Shown one piece after another: positions 19,734 to 29,233 of a stretch of 64,000 bases of DNA; position 1 is the first letter of the stretch, and each line of letters opens with the position of its first letter. Position numbers and translations under genes: made by a program. The stretch spans positions 1 through 64,000 of the forward strand of contig NZ_JAAIWK010000009.1 in the NCBI RefSeq assembly GCF_011008565.1, in the 5' to 3' direction. The DNA is from Heyndrickxia ginsengihumi (lineage in GTDB: Bacteria > Bacillota > Bacilli > Bacillales > Bacillaceae_C). The notes below the pieces were generated by a model. It searched no databases and was not told where the DNA came from. It worked only from the letters and a program-made list of their open reading frames with translations.

Positions 19734-20036
19734 TTACCGAATCGGATTATGCACTGTTACAAGCTTTGTGCCATCTGGAAATGTCGCCTCAACTTGAATA
19801 TCTGGAATCATATCTGCGATACCTTCCATTACATCCTCCTTTGTCAAAATTGTAGCACCGTATTGCATTAACTCAGAAACTGTTTTTCCATCTCTTGCAC
19901 CTTCAAGCACTTCGTATGTAATAATTGCAATTGCTTCAGGATAGTTTAACTTTAGTCCTCTTTTTTGACGGCGTCTTGCAAGGTCTGCAGCAACAACGAT
20001 CATCAGCTTATCTATTTCTCGGGATGTCAGCTTCAT
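19734..20036 (-). CDS. ureA: Urease gamma subunit UreA
   Basis: First gene of the urease operon and smallest structural subunit. The start chosen is ATG 20036 ([11 protein letters not shown]), which gives the usual 100 residues; AAGG lies 7 nt upstream. A TTG at 20054 or ATG at 20042 would lengthen it slightly. Conserved [21 protein letters not shown] is visible. The promoter region carries two GlnR/TnrA-type boxes. Confidence 0.96.
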   Translation of the reverse strand: MKLTSREIDKLMIVVAADLARRRQKRGLKLNYPEAIAIITYEVLEGARDGKTVSELMQYGATILTKEDVMEGIADMIPDIQVEATFPDGTKLVTVHNPIR

Positions 20037-20123
20037 ATCCATACCTTCTTCCAATTTTCAAATAGTCATTTCATCATTGTCTTGAATATTTTTATGAACT
20101 TGTTAAGTTTTATCACAATATAA

Positions 20124-20140
20124 TGTAAATTCTTATAACA
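20124..20140. promoter_or_regulatory. GlnR/TnrA-type box 1 at the urease promoter
   Basis: TGTAAATTCTTATAACA matches the 17-bp consensus TGTNANAWWWTMTNACA at 15 positions. Read on the minus strand it begins 5 bp after the -10 box and covers the expected start of transcription, a position suited to repression by GlnR. Confidence 0.7.
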
Positions 20141-20145
20141 CATGA

Positions 20146-20175
20146 ATAATATCACACACATTTATTTTTTGTCAA
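20146..20175 (-). promoter_or_regulatory. Sigma-A promoter of the urease operon
   Basis: On the minus strand, TTGACA (20170-20175) and TATTAT (20146-20151) are separated by 18 bp. The expected transcription start is near 20139, giving a leader of about 100 nt before ureA. Confidence 0.7.
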
Positions 20176-20192
20176 TGTGAAATATTCTGAAC
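20176..20192. promoter_or_regulatory. GlnR/TnrA-type box 2 upstream of the urease -35
   Basis: TGTGAAATATTCTGAAC matches the consensus at 15 of 17 positions and abuts the -35 hexamer; its centre falls near -45 relative to the expected start. TnrA-activated promoters carry their site near -50, so this is a plausible activator site. Its centre is 52 bp, about five helical turns, from box 1. Confidence 0.6.
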
Positions 20193-20392
20193 TATCAATA
20201 TAATATTTTGCTTGATAAATAGGTTAATAATCATGTTTCATCATGGGCTGACAGAGTAGGATCATTCATCAAAAGGAATAGTAAATAATCTAACACTAGC
20301 AATATGGACTTCGATATGTTGTTATGAAGTATTATATAACTAATAAAATTTTGTTAAACTAATATACATCTAATGGTGAGGTAAAAGAATAT

Positions 20393-21316
20393 ATGAATCC
20401 TTTTTCAAACTATATTGAATTTAATAGAACAAAATGGGCTACTTTTCGTGATAAAACTCCATTGTTGTTATCAGAAGACGAACTACAGAGTATAAAAGGA
20501 ACAAATGAAGTGATTTCGCTTCAGGAAGTTGAAGAAATCTATTTGCCCTTGACACGTTTAATTAATTTAAAAGTGCAGGCTTCGCGGCAATTACAAGGAG
20601 TCACAAACTCTTTTTTAGACTATAAGGCTAAAAAAGTCCCTTTTATTATCGGCATTGCAGGGAGTGTAGCTGTGGGGAAGAGCACTACAGCAAGAATTCT
20701 TCAAACCCTTTTATCAAGATGGGATATCCATACAAAAGTGGATTTAGTTACAACAGATGGTTTCTTATATTCTAAAGATACTTTAGAAAAGAAGGGATTA
20801 ATGGGGAAAAAGGGATTTCCTGAGAGCTATGATACTCAAAAATTAATTGACTTTATGGTCAGAGTGAAATCAGGAGAAGACAAAGTCGAGTCTCCAGTAT
20901 ATTCCCACTTAGCTTATGACATACTCCCTAATAATATGGAATTAATATGTAATCCAGATATTCTAATAGTGGAGGGTGTTAACGTTCTCCAAGTCAACAA
21001 ATCACATCATGTTTTTGTCAGTGATTTTTTTGATTTTTCAATCTATATCGATGCTGATGAGGAAAATATAAAGAAATGGTATATTGAAAGATTCCTTTTA
21101 CTGCAAAAAACAGCCTTTCAAAATCGAAAATCCTATTTCCATCGTTATAATAATTTGTCTAAAGATGAAGCGATTAAAAAAGCAACGGAAATATGGGTAG
21201 ACATTAACGCGAAAAACTTAAAAGAAAACATATTACCAACGAAGCGAAGGGCAAATATTATTCTTAGAAAAGACCTCGATCATAATATTAAAAAGATATA
21301 TTTAAAAAAATTCTAG
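20393..21316 (+). CDS. coaA: Type I pantothenate kinase
   Basis: Catalyses the ATP-dependent phosphorylation of pantothenate, the first step of coenzyme A synthesis. P-loop GSVAVGKST at residues 90-98 and the family segments [35 protein letters not shown] and [12 protein letters not shown] are all present. The length of 307 matches bacterial CoaA. The gene stands alone between the divergent urease operon and a terminator some 195 bp downstream. Confidence 0.96.
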   Translation: MNPFSNYIEFNRTKWATFRDKTPLLLSEDELQSIKGTNEVISLQEVEEIYLPLTRLINLKVQASRQLQGVTNSFLDYKAKKVPFIIGIAGSVAVGKSTTARILQTLLSRWDIHTKVDLVTTDGFLYSKDTLEKKGLMGKKGFPESYDTQKLIDFMVRVKSGEDKVESPVYSHLAYDILPNNMELICNPDILIVEGVNVLQVNKSHHVFVSDFFDFSIYIDADEENIKKWYIERFLLLQKTAFQNRKSYFHRYNNLSKDEAIKKATEIWVDINAKNLKENILPTKRRANIILRKDLDHNIKKIYLKKF

Positions 21317-21510
21317 CCGCAAATAAAAATAAAGAAGAATGATAGCTAAGTTAGTACATAAAATTCCCCAATTAAAGTTGATGAAAAGCTATATTTAACT
21401 TACACGCGTCTTAATTGAAGTCCTATTGGTGTTGCATAACTTTATTGTGGCGAGAAAGGCTGAGACAAGGCTCTCGGCCCACGGCAGCGATCCCCTCCGT
21501 CTTAAAAAGT

Positions 21511-21541
21511 AAAAAAACTCCATTTCAAGGAGTTTTTTTTA
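21511..21541 (+). terminator. Terminator downstream of coaA
   Basis: AAAAAAACTCC pairs with GGAGTTTTTTTT across a 6-nt loop. The stretch 21317-21510 before it holds no gene; a patch at 21446-21500 (GGCTGAGAC, CTCGGCCCACGG) weakly resembles a decayed dispersed repeat. Confidence 0.75.
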
Positions 21542-21623
21542 CTGTCTTTAAAAGGCTCTCTTCAAAAAAATGGTTGTTTGTAAATAAATGTTATGCACTT
21601 AACTAGTTGATAAGGGAGTTAAG

Positions 21624-21740
21624 TGGAGCGGAAGGTGCGAGACTCTTTCGGGATTAGCGGATTTGCTGAGATCCCGCAGGCATGTAGCACCAAGGATGCT
21701 TATCCTTCGCCCGCGGAAACGAGCATCCTGGAGCAGAATC
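21624..21740 (+). repeat. Dispersed GC-rich repeat, copy B
   Basis: About 117 bp from GGAGCGGAAGGTGCGAG to GGAGCAGAAT, in the same orientation as copy A. AGGATGCT and AGCATCCT form an 8-bp stem around the shared CGCCCGCGGAAA core, and GGGAT/ATCCC form a second. It sits behind the 3' end of the SpoIID-like gene. Confidence 0.75.
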
Positions 21741-21787
21741 CCTTTTCAAGACACAACTATCTCAACACACTCGCTTTTATGCCATTG

Positions 21788-23923
21788 CTATTTGATTGTG
21801 ACATACTTGCTAGAAACATAGCCTTTACTTTTTCCATAAATAATTTCATACCAAGAACCCGTTTTTCCAATTGTTGTAGCTGTTTTATTTTTCTTTAAAG
21901 TTCCAATCACTTTTGAAGTTGTTGAAGGCTTTAAACGAACATGTAAAGAGTTTACAACTACTTTTGCAGCACGTTTTTTTAATGTGTATTTAGTAGAAAT
22001 CGTCCGTTTATTATTACTTTGATCAACAGCAGAAATAGAAAATGAATAAGTTCCGTTACTTAACCTTGAAATATCCCATTTTTGCGATTGTTTTCCTGAT
22101 TTTTTATATCTATTTTTTTCCACCGTTGCAATTGTATGCCCCTTCGAATCTTTTATTGTAATTGTAATATAAGCATTCTCATTTGTTGAATAAGTCATAT
22201 TCACTTTATTTGTATCATCAGGAGATGGAACTTTTAACCCTTTAATGGTAGGGGCAGTTGTATCCTTTGCCAAATTATAATGAACAGATGATGTACCAAC
22301 ATTGCCGCTGCCATCTTTTGCTGCCATTACAAAAGTATACGTTCCATTTGAATATTTTCCGGCATTCCATTGAACAGTCCGTACACCTGCTTGTTGTGAT
22401 GAATTATTTAACAACGTAGAAATGGTTTTTCCTTTGTTATCTTTCACGTATACAGTCATATTAGCTTTCTCATTTAATGTATACTCAAGCTTCACATATT
22501 TCATTTTGCTGTCGTACGTTATTTTGGAAACTTTAACGATTGGTGCATCTTGATCAACTGCTGGCTTTTCAACTGGTGATGTAGCGACGGGGTTCGTTAT
22601 CACTGGTGCGGCATCCGAGTTTGTATTTGTGCTCGGAGATGTTTCATTTGAATACATTGCAGTTACACCCGTTCCATTAAAATAAAATGCAAGAATGTCC
22701 TTATAATTTTTTCCTTGGTCTGCTGCGCTTTTTGCTCCGTACTGGCTCAGTCCTACCCCATGTCCATTCCCTTTACCGGAAATTGAAATCATATCTTGAT
22801 TAGTTTGAATACCCGTTACTAAATAACTTTTCATTAGGCTTATTCCTAACATGGCGCGAATACTTGTAGCAGATAAATCGTTTAAGTCTAGTTTATTTAA
22901 GATTGCCGTTCCCTTTGAATCTTTTACAGCATACTGGATAGAGATACTGCCTTTACTCACTCTGCCTCCGGAAGTTTTCCCGTATAGATCAAGACTAGGA
23001 ATCGAAATGATTTTTATATCTTGATTAAGATACCCTTTCGTCTTTAACCAATTTTTTATGTTTGTGCTAATCGTTTGGTCCGTTTCCTTCTCAGTACTCC
23101 ACCACGAATTTGCTTGCGTTAAATCCAAGTTAGTAAGATCAATTTGGGTTTTATGCACATTAACATTCCAAGGTGTTGCAGGGTCGTATGGATCTTGCTT
23201 AACAATTAAATACGGTAATGAAATTCCGCCCCAAACATTTGCATTGCTTTCAGTCATCCCGCCATTACTTGACGAAAAAAACGCCGCACTGCCGATAGAT
23301 TTTCCATTATAAGTAATCATTTGTCCTTTTGTATCATCAACTGCTTCAGTAGAACGCGAATTCCACTCATATCCTCCATATACTTGATAGTTAATGGTAT
23401 CATCTATAATTTGACCACTATGACCAGAAGCATATGTTCTCGCAGTGACCGCTTGTGCTTTTAAAGCCTCCATTGCCCATGAAGCAGGCATTTCAAATGG
23501 TACAACACCTTTTAAATAATTTTCCATTGTTACTGTATTAATTGGTCTAATGACCGATTGGCTTTCAATTGTAAATTCAAAACTTCCTAAATACGAGCGG
23601 CCATTAATTGCCATAGACGTATTGGCCGTTTCTGGTGTCGCTGAGACGGTGCTGGCATGTCCTAATTCTTTCGTGCCTTCCTTGATGCTTATAACTTGAT
23701 TATTTAATGTTAATGTATATGTGTGCGTCGAAACCAATTGAACATTAGGAATATTCGTACTATAATTCCCGTTTGGAACTAGTGTAATTGTATTTTTATC
23801 CCCTAAATAATTTTTCAATTTAACTTTCACAACTGGTTCAGCCTCTGCACCATATGCAGGGAAAACAGGAAATAATGACAAAATCAGTATAATAGAAAGT
23901 AGTAATCTAGTGATGTTTCTCAT
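21788..23923 (-). CDS. Secreted SpoIID/LytB-domain protein with Ig-like and SH3b domains
   Basis: A 711-residue exported protein. Signal peptide at about 1-25 (hydrophobic core, then AYGAEAEP). The SpoIID/LytB region spans about 60-425: NYLKGVVPFEMPASW, ALKAQAVTARTYA, and GHGVGLSQYGAK. SpoIID proteins cut denuded glycan as lytic transglycosylases; LytB relatives modify amidases. Two Ig/FlgD-like repeats follow (about 460-560 and 562-650; each ends NGTYTF or NGTYSF then AxDxSxN), then a bacterial SH3b wall-binding domain (about 652-711; LHVRLKPSTTSKVIGTL). It stands alone, far from sporulation genes, so a role in vegetative wall turnover is likelier than in engulfment. Confidence 0.88.
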   Translation of the reverse strand: MRNITRLLLSIILILSLFPVFPAYGAEAEPVVKVKLKNYLGDKNTITLVPNGNYSTNIPNVQLVSTHTYTLTLNNQVISIKEGTKELGHASTVSATPETANTSMAINGRSYLGSFEFTIESQSVIRPINTVTMENYLKGVVPFEMPASWAMEALKAQAVTARTYASGHSGQIIDDTINYQVYGGYEWNSRSTEAVDDTKGQMITYNGKSIGSAAFFSSSNGGMTESNANVWGGISLPYLIVKQDPYDPATPWNVNVHKTQIDLTNLDLTQANSWWSTEKETDQTISTNIKNWLKTKGYLNQDIKIISIPSLDLYGKTSGGRVSKGSISIQYAVKDSKGTAILNKLDLNDLSATSIRAMLGISLMKSYLVTGIQTNQDMISISGKGNGHGVGLSQYGAKSAADQGKNYKDILAFYFNGTGVTAMYSNETSPSTNTNSDAAPVITNPVATSPVEKPAVDQDAPIVKVSKITYDSKMKYVKLEYTLNEKANMTVYVKDNKGKTISTLLNNSSQQAGVRTVQWNAGKYSNGTYTFVMAAKDGSGNVGTSSVHYNLAKDTTAPTIKGLKVPSPDDTNKVNMTYSTNENAYITITIKDSKGHTIATVEKNRYKKSGKQSQKWDISRLSNGTYSFSISAVDQSNNKRTISTKYTLKKRAAKVVVNSLHVRLKPSTTSKVIGTLKKNKTATTIGKTGSWYEIIYGKSKGYVSSKYVTIK

Positions 23924-24047
23924 TCCCTTTCATCAATCCCCCTATATTTTTATATAAGTATAGCAGGAAAAAATAGATAAAGAGAGAATTTTTTGAATGG
24001 TAATAATAGGTAGTTTGATAGTTTCGTCAAGTTGATAATACATAAAA

Positions 24048-24083
24048 AATCTCTTCTTCTAATAGATTAGAAGAAGAGATTTT
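24048..24083 (-). terminator. Terminator of the yxcD pair
   Basis: Perfect inverted repeat of 17 bp (AAATCTCTTCTTCTAAT / ATTAGAAGAAGAGATTT) with a 2-nt loop and a T-run on the minus strand, only 8 bp past the stop. Confidence 0.85.
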
Positions 24084-24091
24084 TCTCTTGT

Positions 24092-24388
24092 TTATTCATT
24101 TACATATGCGACGATACCTTCAGCATCTTCAATATCAAGTCTTAAGCTTACAGCAAATGGATCAAGCTGATATTCTTCCTCAAGCCATTTACGTATTGCT
24201 TCAACTACTTTTGGTTCAGTTAAAGGCGATTGCATTTTTCCATTCACCTCAATTTCCGCACCATAGCCTTCATCATCTTCATACGTTAACTCAACCATTA
24301 CATTTTCAGGATATACATAATGCTGATCTGCTACGTAAGTGCATATAGCATTTATAATTTCTTGCTCGTATAATTTCAATTCTTCCAT
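24092..24388 (-). CDS. yxcD: YxcD-family protein (DUF2653)
   Basis: A 98-residue acidic protein matching the DUF2653/YxcD family: EQEIINAICTYVADQHYVYPENVMVEL at the N terminus (partly shown here as EQEIINAICTYVA), a YGAEIEVNGK hairpin, and AIRKWLEEEY. Cytosolic, of unknown function. It starts 3 bp after its upstream neighbour's stop, so the two form one operon. Confidence 0.8.
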   Translation of the reverse strand: MEELKLYEQEIINAICTYVADQHYVYPENVMVELTYEDDEGYGAEIEVNGKMQSPLTEPKVVEAIRKWLEEEYQLDPFAVSLRLDIEDAEGIVAYVNE

Positions 24389-24391
24389 CGA

Positions 24392-24832
24392 TTACCAACC
24401 TCTTGGTTCTTTTTTTCTTGGGCGGAAAACAGATTGAATTAACTTCACGACTAGTAACACTAATACAATTAAAATTAGAATGTTAACAACTCCTGTTAAC
24501 AATGTTCCTAATCCGCCTAATCCAAGACTGCTGAACATGTGACCAAACAATAATCCGCCTAGACCACCTAATAACATACCTTTTGCAAAGCTACCAAATG
24601 TTGAAGGTTTTTTATTTCCAAAAATAGAAGTTTTATTCGTATTCGTGCTTGTGTTTGTTTTTGATTGATATTGATTGTTCTGCTTTGTTGATGGTGTTGT
24701 CGTTTTCGGAACTGATTGGTACGACCTTTTAACTGAACGATACCCTCTTGCATCGACTGAGTGGGCAAAGTTAACGCCAACAACAGAAAAAACAAATGTT
24801 AGTGATAAAAGCAACATCATAATTTTTTTCAC
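24392..24832 (-). CDS. Small exported membrane protein, Ser/Thr/Asn-rich linker
   Basis: A 146-residue protein of unknown function. An N-terminal signal-like helix (about 1-23) is followed by a polar low-complexity linker (about 30-75, rich in Ser, Thr, Asn, Gln and Lys), a glycine-rich hydrophobic hairpin (GMLLGGLGGLLFG, about 85-97) and a strong transmembrane helix near 112-135, ending with a basic tail (RPRKKEPRGW). This layout resembles the N-terminal region of Tim44-like membrane proteins. It is the first gene of the pair with yxcD. Confidence 0.75.
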   Translation of the reverse strand: MKKIMMLLLSLTFVFSVVGVNFAHSVDARGYRSVKRSYQSVPKTTTPSTKQNNQYQSKTNTSTNTNKTSIFGNKKPSTFGSFAKGMLLGGLGGLLFGHMFSSLGLGGLGTLLTGVVNILILIVLVLLVVKLIQSVFRPRKKEPRGW

Positions 24833-25092
24833 TGCTCGTTTCTCCTTTTTAACAAAAATATTTTTAAGTTCTTATGAACTTATTATATGATCTTATCTAG
24901 TAAAAATCAAGCATAAAATTTTTATCCTCTATCTATTTACAAAGCCAAAAGTGTACATTCCTAAAGGATACGCAGCAACTATTACAAAAAAATACATATT
25001 GTTTAACAAGCCTTACTTAAAAGAATTGACATTTCTGACCTTGAATCATACGATTATTCTTAGGAACTTTAAAGCGATGTGAGGTGCACTTA

Positions 25093-25866
25093 GTGGATTC
25101 ATTTTTATTGACAAGAAAAGAAATGGCTGATCTTCTTCTATCCTTAAAAGGATGGGGAGTACAATCTCCCATATCCTATTTGCAGGAGCTTTGGATGAAG
25201 AAAAACGAAAAGTATGCGAAAGATGAGAATGCCATTCAAGCATTCGTTACGATGAGTATGCCCCCCATCTTTCAAAAAATACTGAAAAAATCTTCTTCTC
25301 CAATGGGTTTTTCTTTAAATGATATTGTTGCTTTAGGAAATCAAATTGAAAATACGAATTTCACACTTTCTGCTATTCAAAATTGGGTAAAGCGCGATAT
25401 TAAAGAAATGATTGTAGCCCCTAAAAAGGGAAAGAAATATTCCATTGAACAGATGGCTTTATTATTTTTAGTGGAGGATTTAAAAACAGCTCTCGACTTT
25501 GATTCAATACGAAAATTATTAAAATTGATCGTTAATGATCCTGAAGATCAGGAAGATGATCTTATTAATCCTGTTAAATTATATGTTACGTACTCACAAT
25601 TATTTGAGGAACTAAATGAGTTAAATATTTCAGAAAAAACATCATTAGAAAATGGGCTCAATATGATTACAGCAACAGAAAAAATGATTACGGAAAAAGC
25701 AGAAGATATTATTTCCGTCTATATATCAAATGATGATCCCAAAAAAGAAGCAATCAGAAATACGATTGTCATTGCCACATTATCAGTTTATACTGCTTAT
25801 TTCCAAATGCTGGCACGGCGTTATTTAACTGCTACTCTATTCTTGCAGGAATTTCCAAATCACTAA
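25093..25866 (+). CDS. DUF1836-domain protein
   Basis: A 257-residue cytosolic protein. The N-terminal half contains a helix-turn-helix-like region (FSLNDIVALGNQIENTNFT, then AIQNWVKRDIKEM and YSIEQMALLFLVEDLK), as in DUF1836 proteins, which look like MerR-type regulators. The C-terminal half is helical. The start chosen is GTG 25093 with GAGGTG 6 nt upstream; the GTG at 25084 overlaps that site. It converges on the his operon and shares a terminator with it. Probably a regulator, targets unknown. Confidence 0.75.
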   Translation: MDSFLLTRKEMADLLLSLKGWGVQSPISYLQELWMKKNEKYAKDENAIQAFVTMSMPPIFQKILKKSSSPMGFSLNDIVALGNQIENTNFTLSAIQNWVKRDIKEMIVAPKKGKKYSIEQMALLFLVEDLKTALDFDSIRKLLKLIVNDPEDQEDDLINPVKLYVTYSQLFEELNELNISEKTSLENGLNMITATEKMITEKAEDIISVYISNDDPKKEAIRNTIVIATLSVYTAYFQMLARRYLTATLFLQEFPNH

Positions 25867-25867
25867 T

Positions 25868-25899
25868 AAACCCTCAATGCATTTATCTATTGAGGGTTT
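25868..25899. terminator. Bidirectional terminator between the DUF1836 gene and the his operon
   Basis: AAACCCTCAAT / ATTGAGGGTTT, 11 bp perfect with a 10-nt loop, between two convergent genes (the stops lie at 25866 and 25915). Confidence 0.75.
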
Positions 25900-25914
25900 A
25901 ACAGCCTTACTTAT

Positions 25915-26589
25915 TCACCATTTTTCAATCTTTGCACGGTCACCTTTACTATTTCCCTTTTTATTTGTTCGATTCCATAGCTCCTGTTCAACTTCTTGCA
26001 AACTTACATGTTGATTGGCCAGTAAAACAAAGCAATGGTAAATAAGATCACTGCATTCATAAATCAATTCTTCTTTACTGTTGTTTTTAGCTGCAATGAT
26101 CACTTCTCCGGCTTCCTCAATAAATTTTTTACTAATTTTATCGACTCCTTTATCAAACAAATAATTCGTATAAGAGCCTTCCATTCTCTCTTCTTTTCGG
26201 CTTTCAATCTCTTCCATTAATACATCATAAATTCTTTGGTTGTTTGTAATCTGTTCTTTTTCTTGCCCTTTCTCTTCTCCATCTAATGGAATTTCACGGT
26301 AAAAGCAAGTTTTTTCTCCTGTATGGCATGCAGGGCCTTTAGGATCTACACGAACTAATAATGTATCCGCATCGCAATCAACACGTATTGATTTTACAGT
26401 CTGTGTATTGCCAGAAGTTTCCCCTTTATGCCATAAACTTTCCCGCGATCGAGAGTAAAACCATGTTTCTTTTGTTTCAAGTGTTTTTTCATATGCTTCT
26501 TCATTCATATAAGCCAGCATTAACACTTCATTTGTTTGATCATCTATCACAACGGCAGGAACTAATCCTTTAGTAAAGTCCAATTTCAC
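25915..26589 (-). CDS. hisI: Bifunctional phosphoribosyl-AMP cyclohydrolase / phosphoribosyl-ATP pyrophosphatase
   Basis: Catalyses steps 2 and 3 of histidine synthesis. Residues 1-115 are the HisI cyclohydrolase ([34 protein letters not shown] with metal-binding Cys and His, DCDADTLL). Residues about 120-224 are the HisE pyrophosphatase ([24 protein letters not shown]). Last gene of the operon; its start overlaps hisF by 20 bp. Confidence 0.97.
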   Translation of the reverse strand: MKLDFTKGLVPAVVIDDQTNEVLMLAYMNEEAYEKTLETKETWFYSRSRESLWHKGETSGNTQTVKSIRVDCDADTLLVRVDPKGPACHTGEKTCFYREIPLDGEEKGQEKEQITNNQRIYDVLMEEIESRKEERMEGSYTNYLFDKGVDKISKKFIEEAGEVIIAAKNNSKEELIYECSDLIYHCFVLLANQHVSLQEVEQELWNRTNKKGNSKGDRAKIEKW

Positions 26590-27340
26590 GAATACTCACT
26601 CCTTGATTCATACAACATTCTTTTACCTCTTGAATGGTAAAAATACCATCATGAAAAATTGAGGCAGCAAGAGCGGCAGAAACGTTTGTTTTTTGAAAAA
26701 CTTCAGGAAAGTGCTCAAGCTTTCCACAGCCGCCAGAGGCAATAACAGGAATGCGAACAGCTTCAACAATTGCTTTTGTTAAAGAAAGATCGAATCCATC
26801 TTTTGTCCCATCTGCATCTACACTTGTTAGCAGTATTTCACCAGCGCCGCGACGCTCCACTTCTTTTGCCCACTCAACAGCATCTAGCCCAGTGTCAATA
26901 CGCCCCCCATTAACGATTACATGCCATGTTCCATCTTCAACTTTTTTAGCATCGATTGCAACTACTGTACATTGAGCACCAAAACGAGCAGAGGATTGTG
27001 TTACTAAGTTAGGATCTTTTACAGCTGCAGAATTCATTGCAACTTTATCAGCTCCCGCCTGCAATAATCTCGTAACGTCATCTATACTTTTTACCCCGCC
27101 GCCAACTGTAAAAGGAACAAAGACATTTTCGGCAGTTTTCTTAACCATATCAACGACCGTATCTCTTCCCTCATGTGTTGCTGAAATGTCCAAAAAGATG
27201 AGCTCGTCCGCACCATTTTTTGAATACATCGTAGCAAGTTCCACAGGATCGCCAACTGTACGTAAACCTACAAAGTTTGTTCCTTTGACAACTTTTCCAT
27301 CTTTCACATCAAGGCACGGTATAATCCTTTTTGCAATCAT
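26570..27340 (-). CDS. hisF: Imidazole glycerol phosphate synthase, cyclase subunit HisF
   Basis: Barrel subunit that uses ammonia from HisH to close the imidazole ring. The catalytic aspartates are in [15 protein letters not shown] and [12 protein letters not shown]; phosphate-binding GGGVKS and ASGGCGK loops are present. Its 256 residues are standard. The start overlaps hisA by 4 bp (ATGA). Confidence 0.98.
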   Translation of the reverse strand: MIAKRIIPCLDVKDGKVVKGTNFVGLRTVGDPVELATMYSKNGADELIFLDISATHEGRDTVVDMVKKTAENVFVPFTVGGGVKSIDDVTRLLQAGADKVAMNSAAVKDPNLVTQSSARFGAQCTVVAIDAKKVEDGTWHVIVNGGRIDTGLDAVEWAKEVERRGAGEILLTSVDADGTKDGFDLSLTKAIVEAVRIPVIASGGCGKLEHFPEVFQKTNVSAALAASIFHDGIFTIQEVKECCMNQGVSIREIGLY

Positions 27341-28041
27341 TGTAAAACTCCCTTCAGACTAATTTTCCCTTCATAAATGGCCTTGCCAACGATTGCTTCT
27401 TTTATATTAATGTCACTTAATTTTTTAATATCGGCTTCACTTGTAATACCGCCTGATGCAATAATCTCAATACTTGTCGCATCCATAAGTTTCTGCAAGG
27501 CATCTATATTTGGTCCTGTCATTGTGCCATCTCTTGAAATATCTGTATAAATAATGCGTTTAACACCGAGTTGCTCGATTTCCTTTGCAAAGTCGACGTC
27601 ATTCATTTCTGTTGTAGACAACCAGCCGTTGGTAGCTACTTTGCCATTTCGCGCATCAATCCCTACAACAATTTGATCTGGAAATTTTTCAACTGCCTCT
27701 TTTAAAAATTCAGGATTTTCAATGGCTGCAGTACCTAGTACAATTCGTGAAACACCCATTTCAACATATTTTTCAACAGATTCTATGTTACGAATACCGC
27801 CACCAACTTCAATTGGAACGATTGCTTGCTTACATAATGTTTGAATAAGATCGAACTGCTTTGGACTACCATATCTTGCGCCATCGAGATCAACAACATG
27901 GACGATTTTGGCACCGTCCTGACTAAAACGATGAAGCTGTTCTACTGGATCGTTTGCTACTTTCGTTGTTTTTTCAAAATCGCCTTGATATAAGCGAACA
28001 CATTTCCCATCTATTAAATCAATTGCCGGAATAATAATCAT
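27337..28041 (-). CDS. hisA: ProFAR isomerase HisA
   Basis: Catalyses the Amadori rearrangement of ProFAR. Half-barrel repeats with catalytic Asp in [14 protein letters not shown] and in [12 protein letters not shown]; phosphate loops VGGGIRN and ASGGITS. Overlaps hisH and hisF by 4 bp each. Confidence 0.98.
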   Translation of the reverse strand: MIIIPAIDLIDGKCVRLYQGDFEKTTKVANDPVEQLHRFSQDGAKIVHVVDLDGARYGSPKQFDLIQTLCKQAIVPIEVGGGIRNIESVEKYVEMGVSRIVLGTAAIENPEFLKEAVEKFPDQIVVGIDARNGKVATNGWLSTTEMNDVDFAKEIEQLGVKRIIYTDISRDGTMTGPNIDALQKLMDATSIEIIASGGITSEADIKKLSDINIKEAIVGKAIYEGKISLKGVLQ

Positions 28042-28649
28042 GATCGAACCTCCAAACTACTTTCTTCAAGAAACCATTTAATTAGATTCATTCCTACTTC
28101 CCCGCTTTTTTCAGGGTGAAATTGCATACCAACAACATTTTGATTACGTACAATTGCTGGAATTTCCGCACCATATTCCGTTGTAGCCACGATAAAACGA
28201 TTTTCTGTCCTAGCTTGAAATGAATGAACAAAATATACGTGCTTATGTTGGAAAGCCTGAAATTCAGAGGCATTTTCACGGACATCTAATGTATTCCAGC
28301 CAATATGCGGCAAAATCTCTTCCGTTTCAATTTTCTCAATGATTCCAGGGATAAAGCCTAATCCATTTGTTACCGTTCCCTCTGTTCCGGTTTCAAACAA
28401 TAGTTGCATCCCCAAGCAAATACCAAGAAATGGCTTTTCTTTCGCCAATTCTTGAAGAATTTCCCGTAATCCCCTTGCCTCTATTTCCTCAACAGCTGCT
28501 TGAAATGAACCGACACCGGGAAGAATAATATGAGTTGCTTTCTTTAACAGTTTTGGATCATCTGTAATCATTATTTCCTGCCCGAGTTTTCTAAAAGCAT
28601 TTGCTGCACTTGCGACATTTCCCATTCCGTAATCAACAATTGCGATCAT
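28038..28649 (-). CDS. hisH: Imidazole glycerol phosphate synthase, glutaminase subunit HisH
   Basis: Class I glutamine amidotransferase that feeds ammonia to HisF. The nucleophile Cys is in [13 protein letters not shown] and the His/Glu dyad in [10 protein letters not shown]. Length 203. Overlaps its neighbours by 4 bp. Confidence 0.98.
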   Translation of the reverse strand: MIAIVDYGMGNVASAANAFRKLGQEIMITDDPKLLKKATHIILPGVGSFQAAVEEIEARGLREILQELAKEKPFLGICLGMQLLFETGTEGTVTNGLGFIPGIIEKIETEEILPHIGWNTLDVRENASEFQAFQHKHVYFVHSFQARTENRFIVATTEYGAEIPAIVRNQNVVGMQFHPEKSGEVGMNLIKWFLEESSLEVRS

Positions 28650-29233
28650 TCAATCAACCCCTTTGTCGAATTCACACCTTTTATTTCAGGATCTATTGAT
28701 ATAGCTTGATGTAGTGCTCTTCCTAGAGCTTTAAATAATGACTCTATCTTATGGTGAGTATTAGTGCCGTATAATACCCGTGCGTGAACAGTCATTGCTG
28801 CTTGAAATGAAAATGCCTGGAAAAACTCTTGGACAAGCTCCGTATCGAATGTTCCAAGCTTTGGATTATCAAATTGGGCATCAAAGTGAAGAAATGGACG
28901 GCCGCTTATATCTAATGCAACAAATCCTAGTGACTCATCCATTGGCACGTACGCTGAACCGTAGCGCGTGATCCCCTTTTTATCACCTAGCGCCTCTCTA
29001 ATGAGTTGACCGAGGACAATCCCAATATCTTCTACAGTATGATGACTATCAATATGTAAATCTCCTTTTGCCTTTACTACTAGACCGATGCGACCATGTT
29101 TAGCAAACAAATCGAGCATGTGGTCAAAAAATCCGACACCTGTATCAATAACTACTTCTGTATGATCATCTAAATGAACTGAAACCTCAATAAATGTCTC
29201 CTTCGTTTTTCTTTCTTTGCTCGCTGTTCTCAT
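28646..29233 (-). CDS. hisB: Imidazoleglycerol-phosphate dehydratase HisB
   Basis: Manganese-dependent dehydratase of 195 residues; metal-binding clusters [21 protein letters not shown] and [17 protein letters not shown]. Monofunctional, lacking the phosphatase domain of enterobacterial HisB, as usual in Firmicutes. Overlaps hisD and hisH by 4 bp. Confidence 0.98.
   Translation of the reverse strand: MRTASKERKTKETFIEVSVHLDDHTEVVIDTGVGFFDHMLDLFAKHGRIGLVVKAKGDLHIDSHHTVEDIGIVLGQLIREALGDKKGITRYGSAYVPMDESLGFVALDISGRPFLHFDAQFDNPKLGTFDTELVQEFFQAFSFQAAMTVHARVLYGTNTHHKIESLFKALGRALHQAISIDPEIKGVNSTKGLIE

Noticed and set aside
21415-21898. Open frames across the terminator and dispersed repeat near 21.4-21.9 kb
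   Set aside because: They run through a terminator and a repeat and over the 3' end of the SpoIID-like gene; no family resemblance.
24048-24083. CRISPR-like or mobile-element palindrome
   Set aside because: Single perfect hairpin with T-run directly behind a stop codon; a terminator explains it fully.
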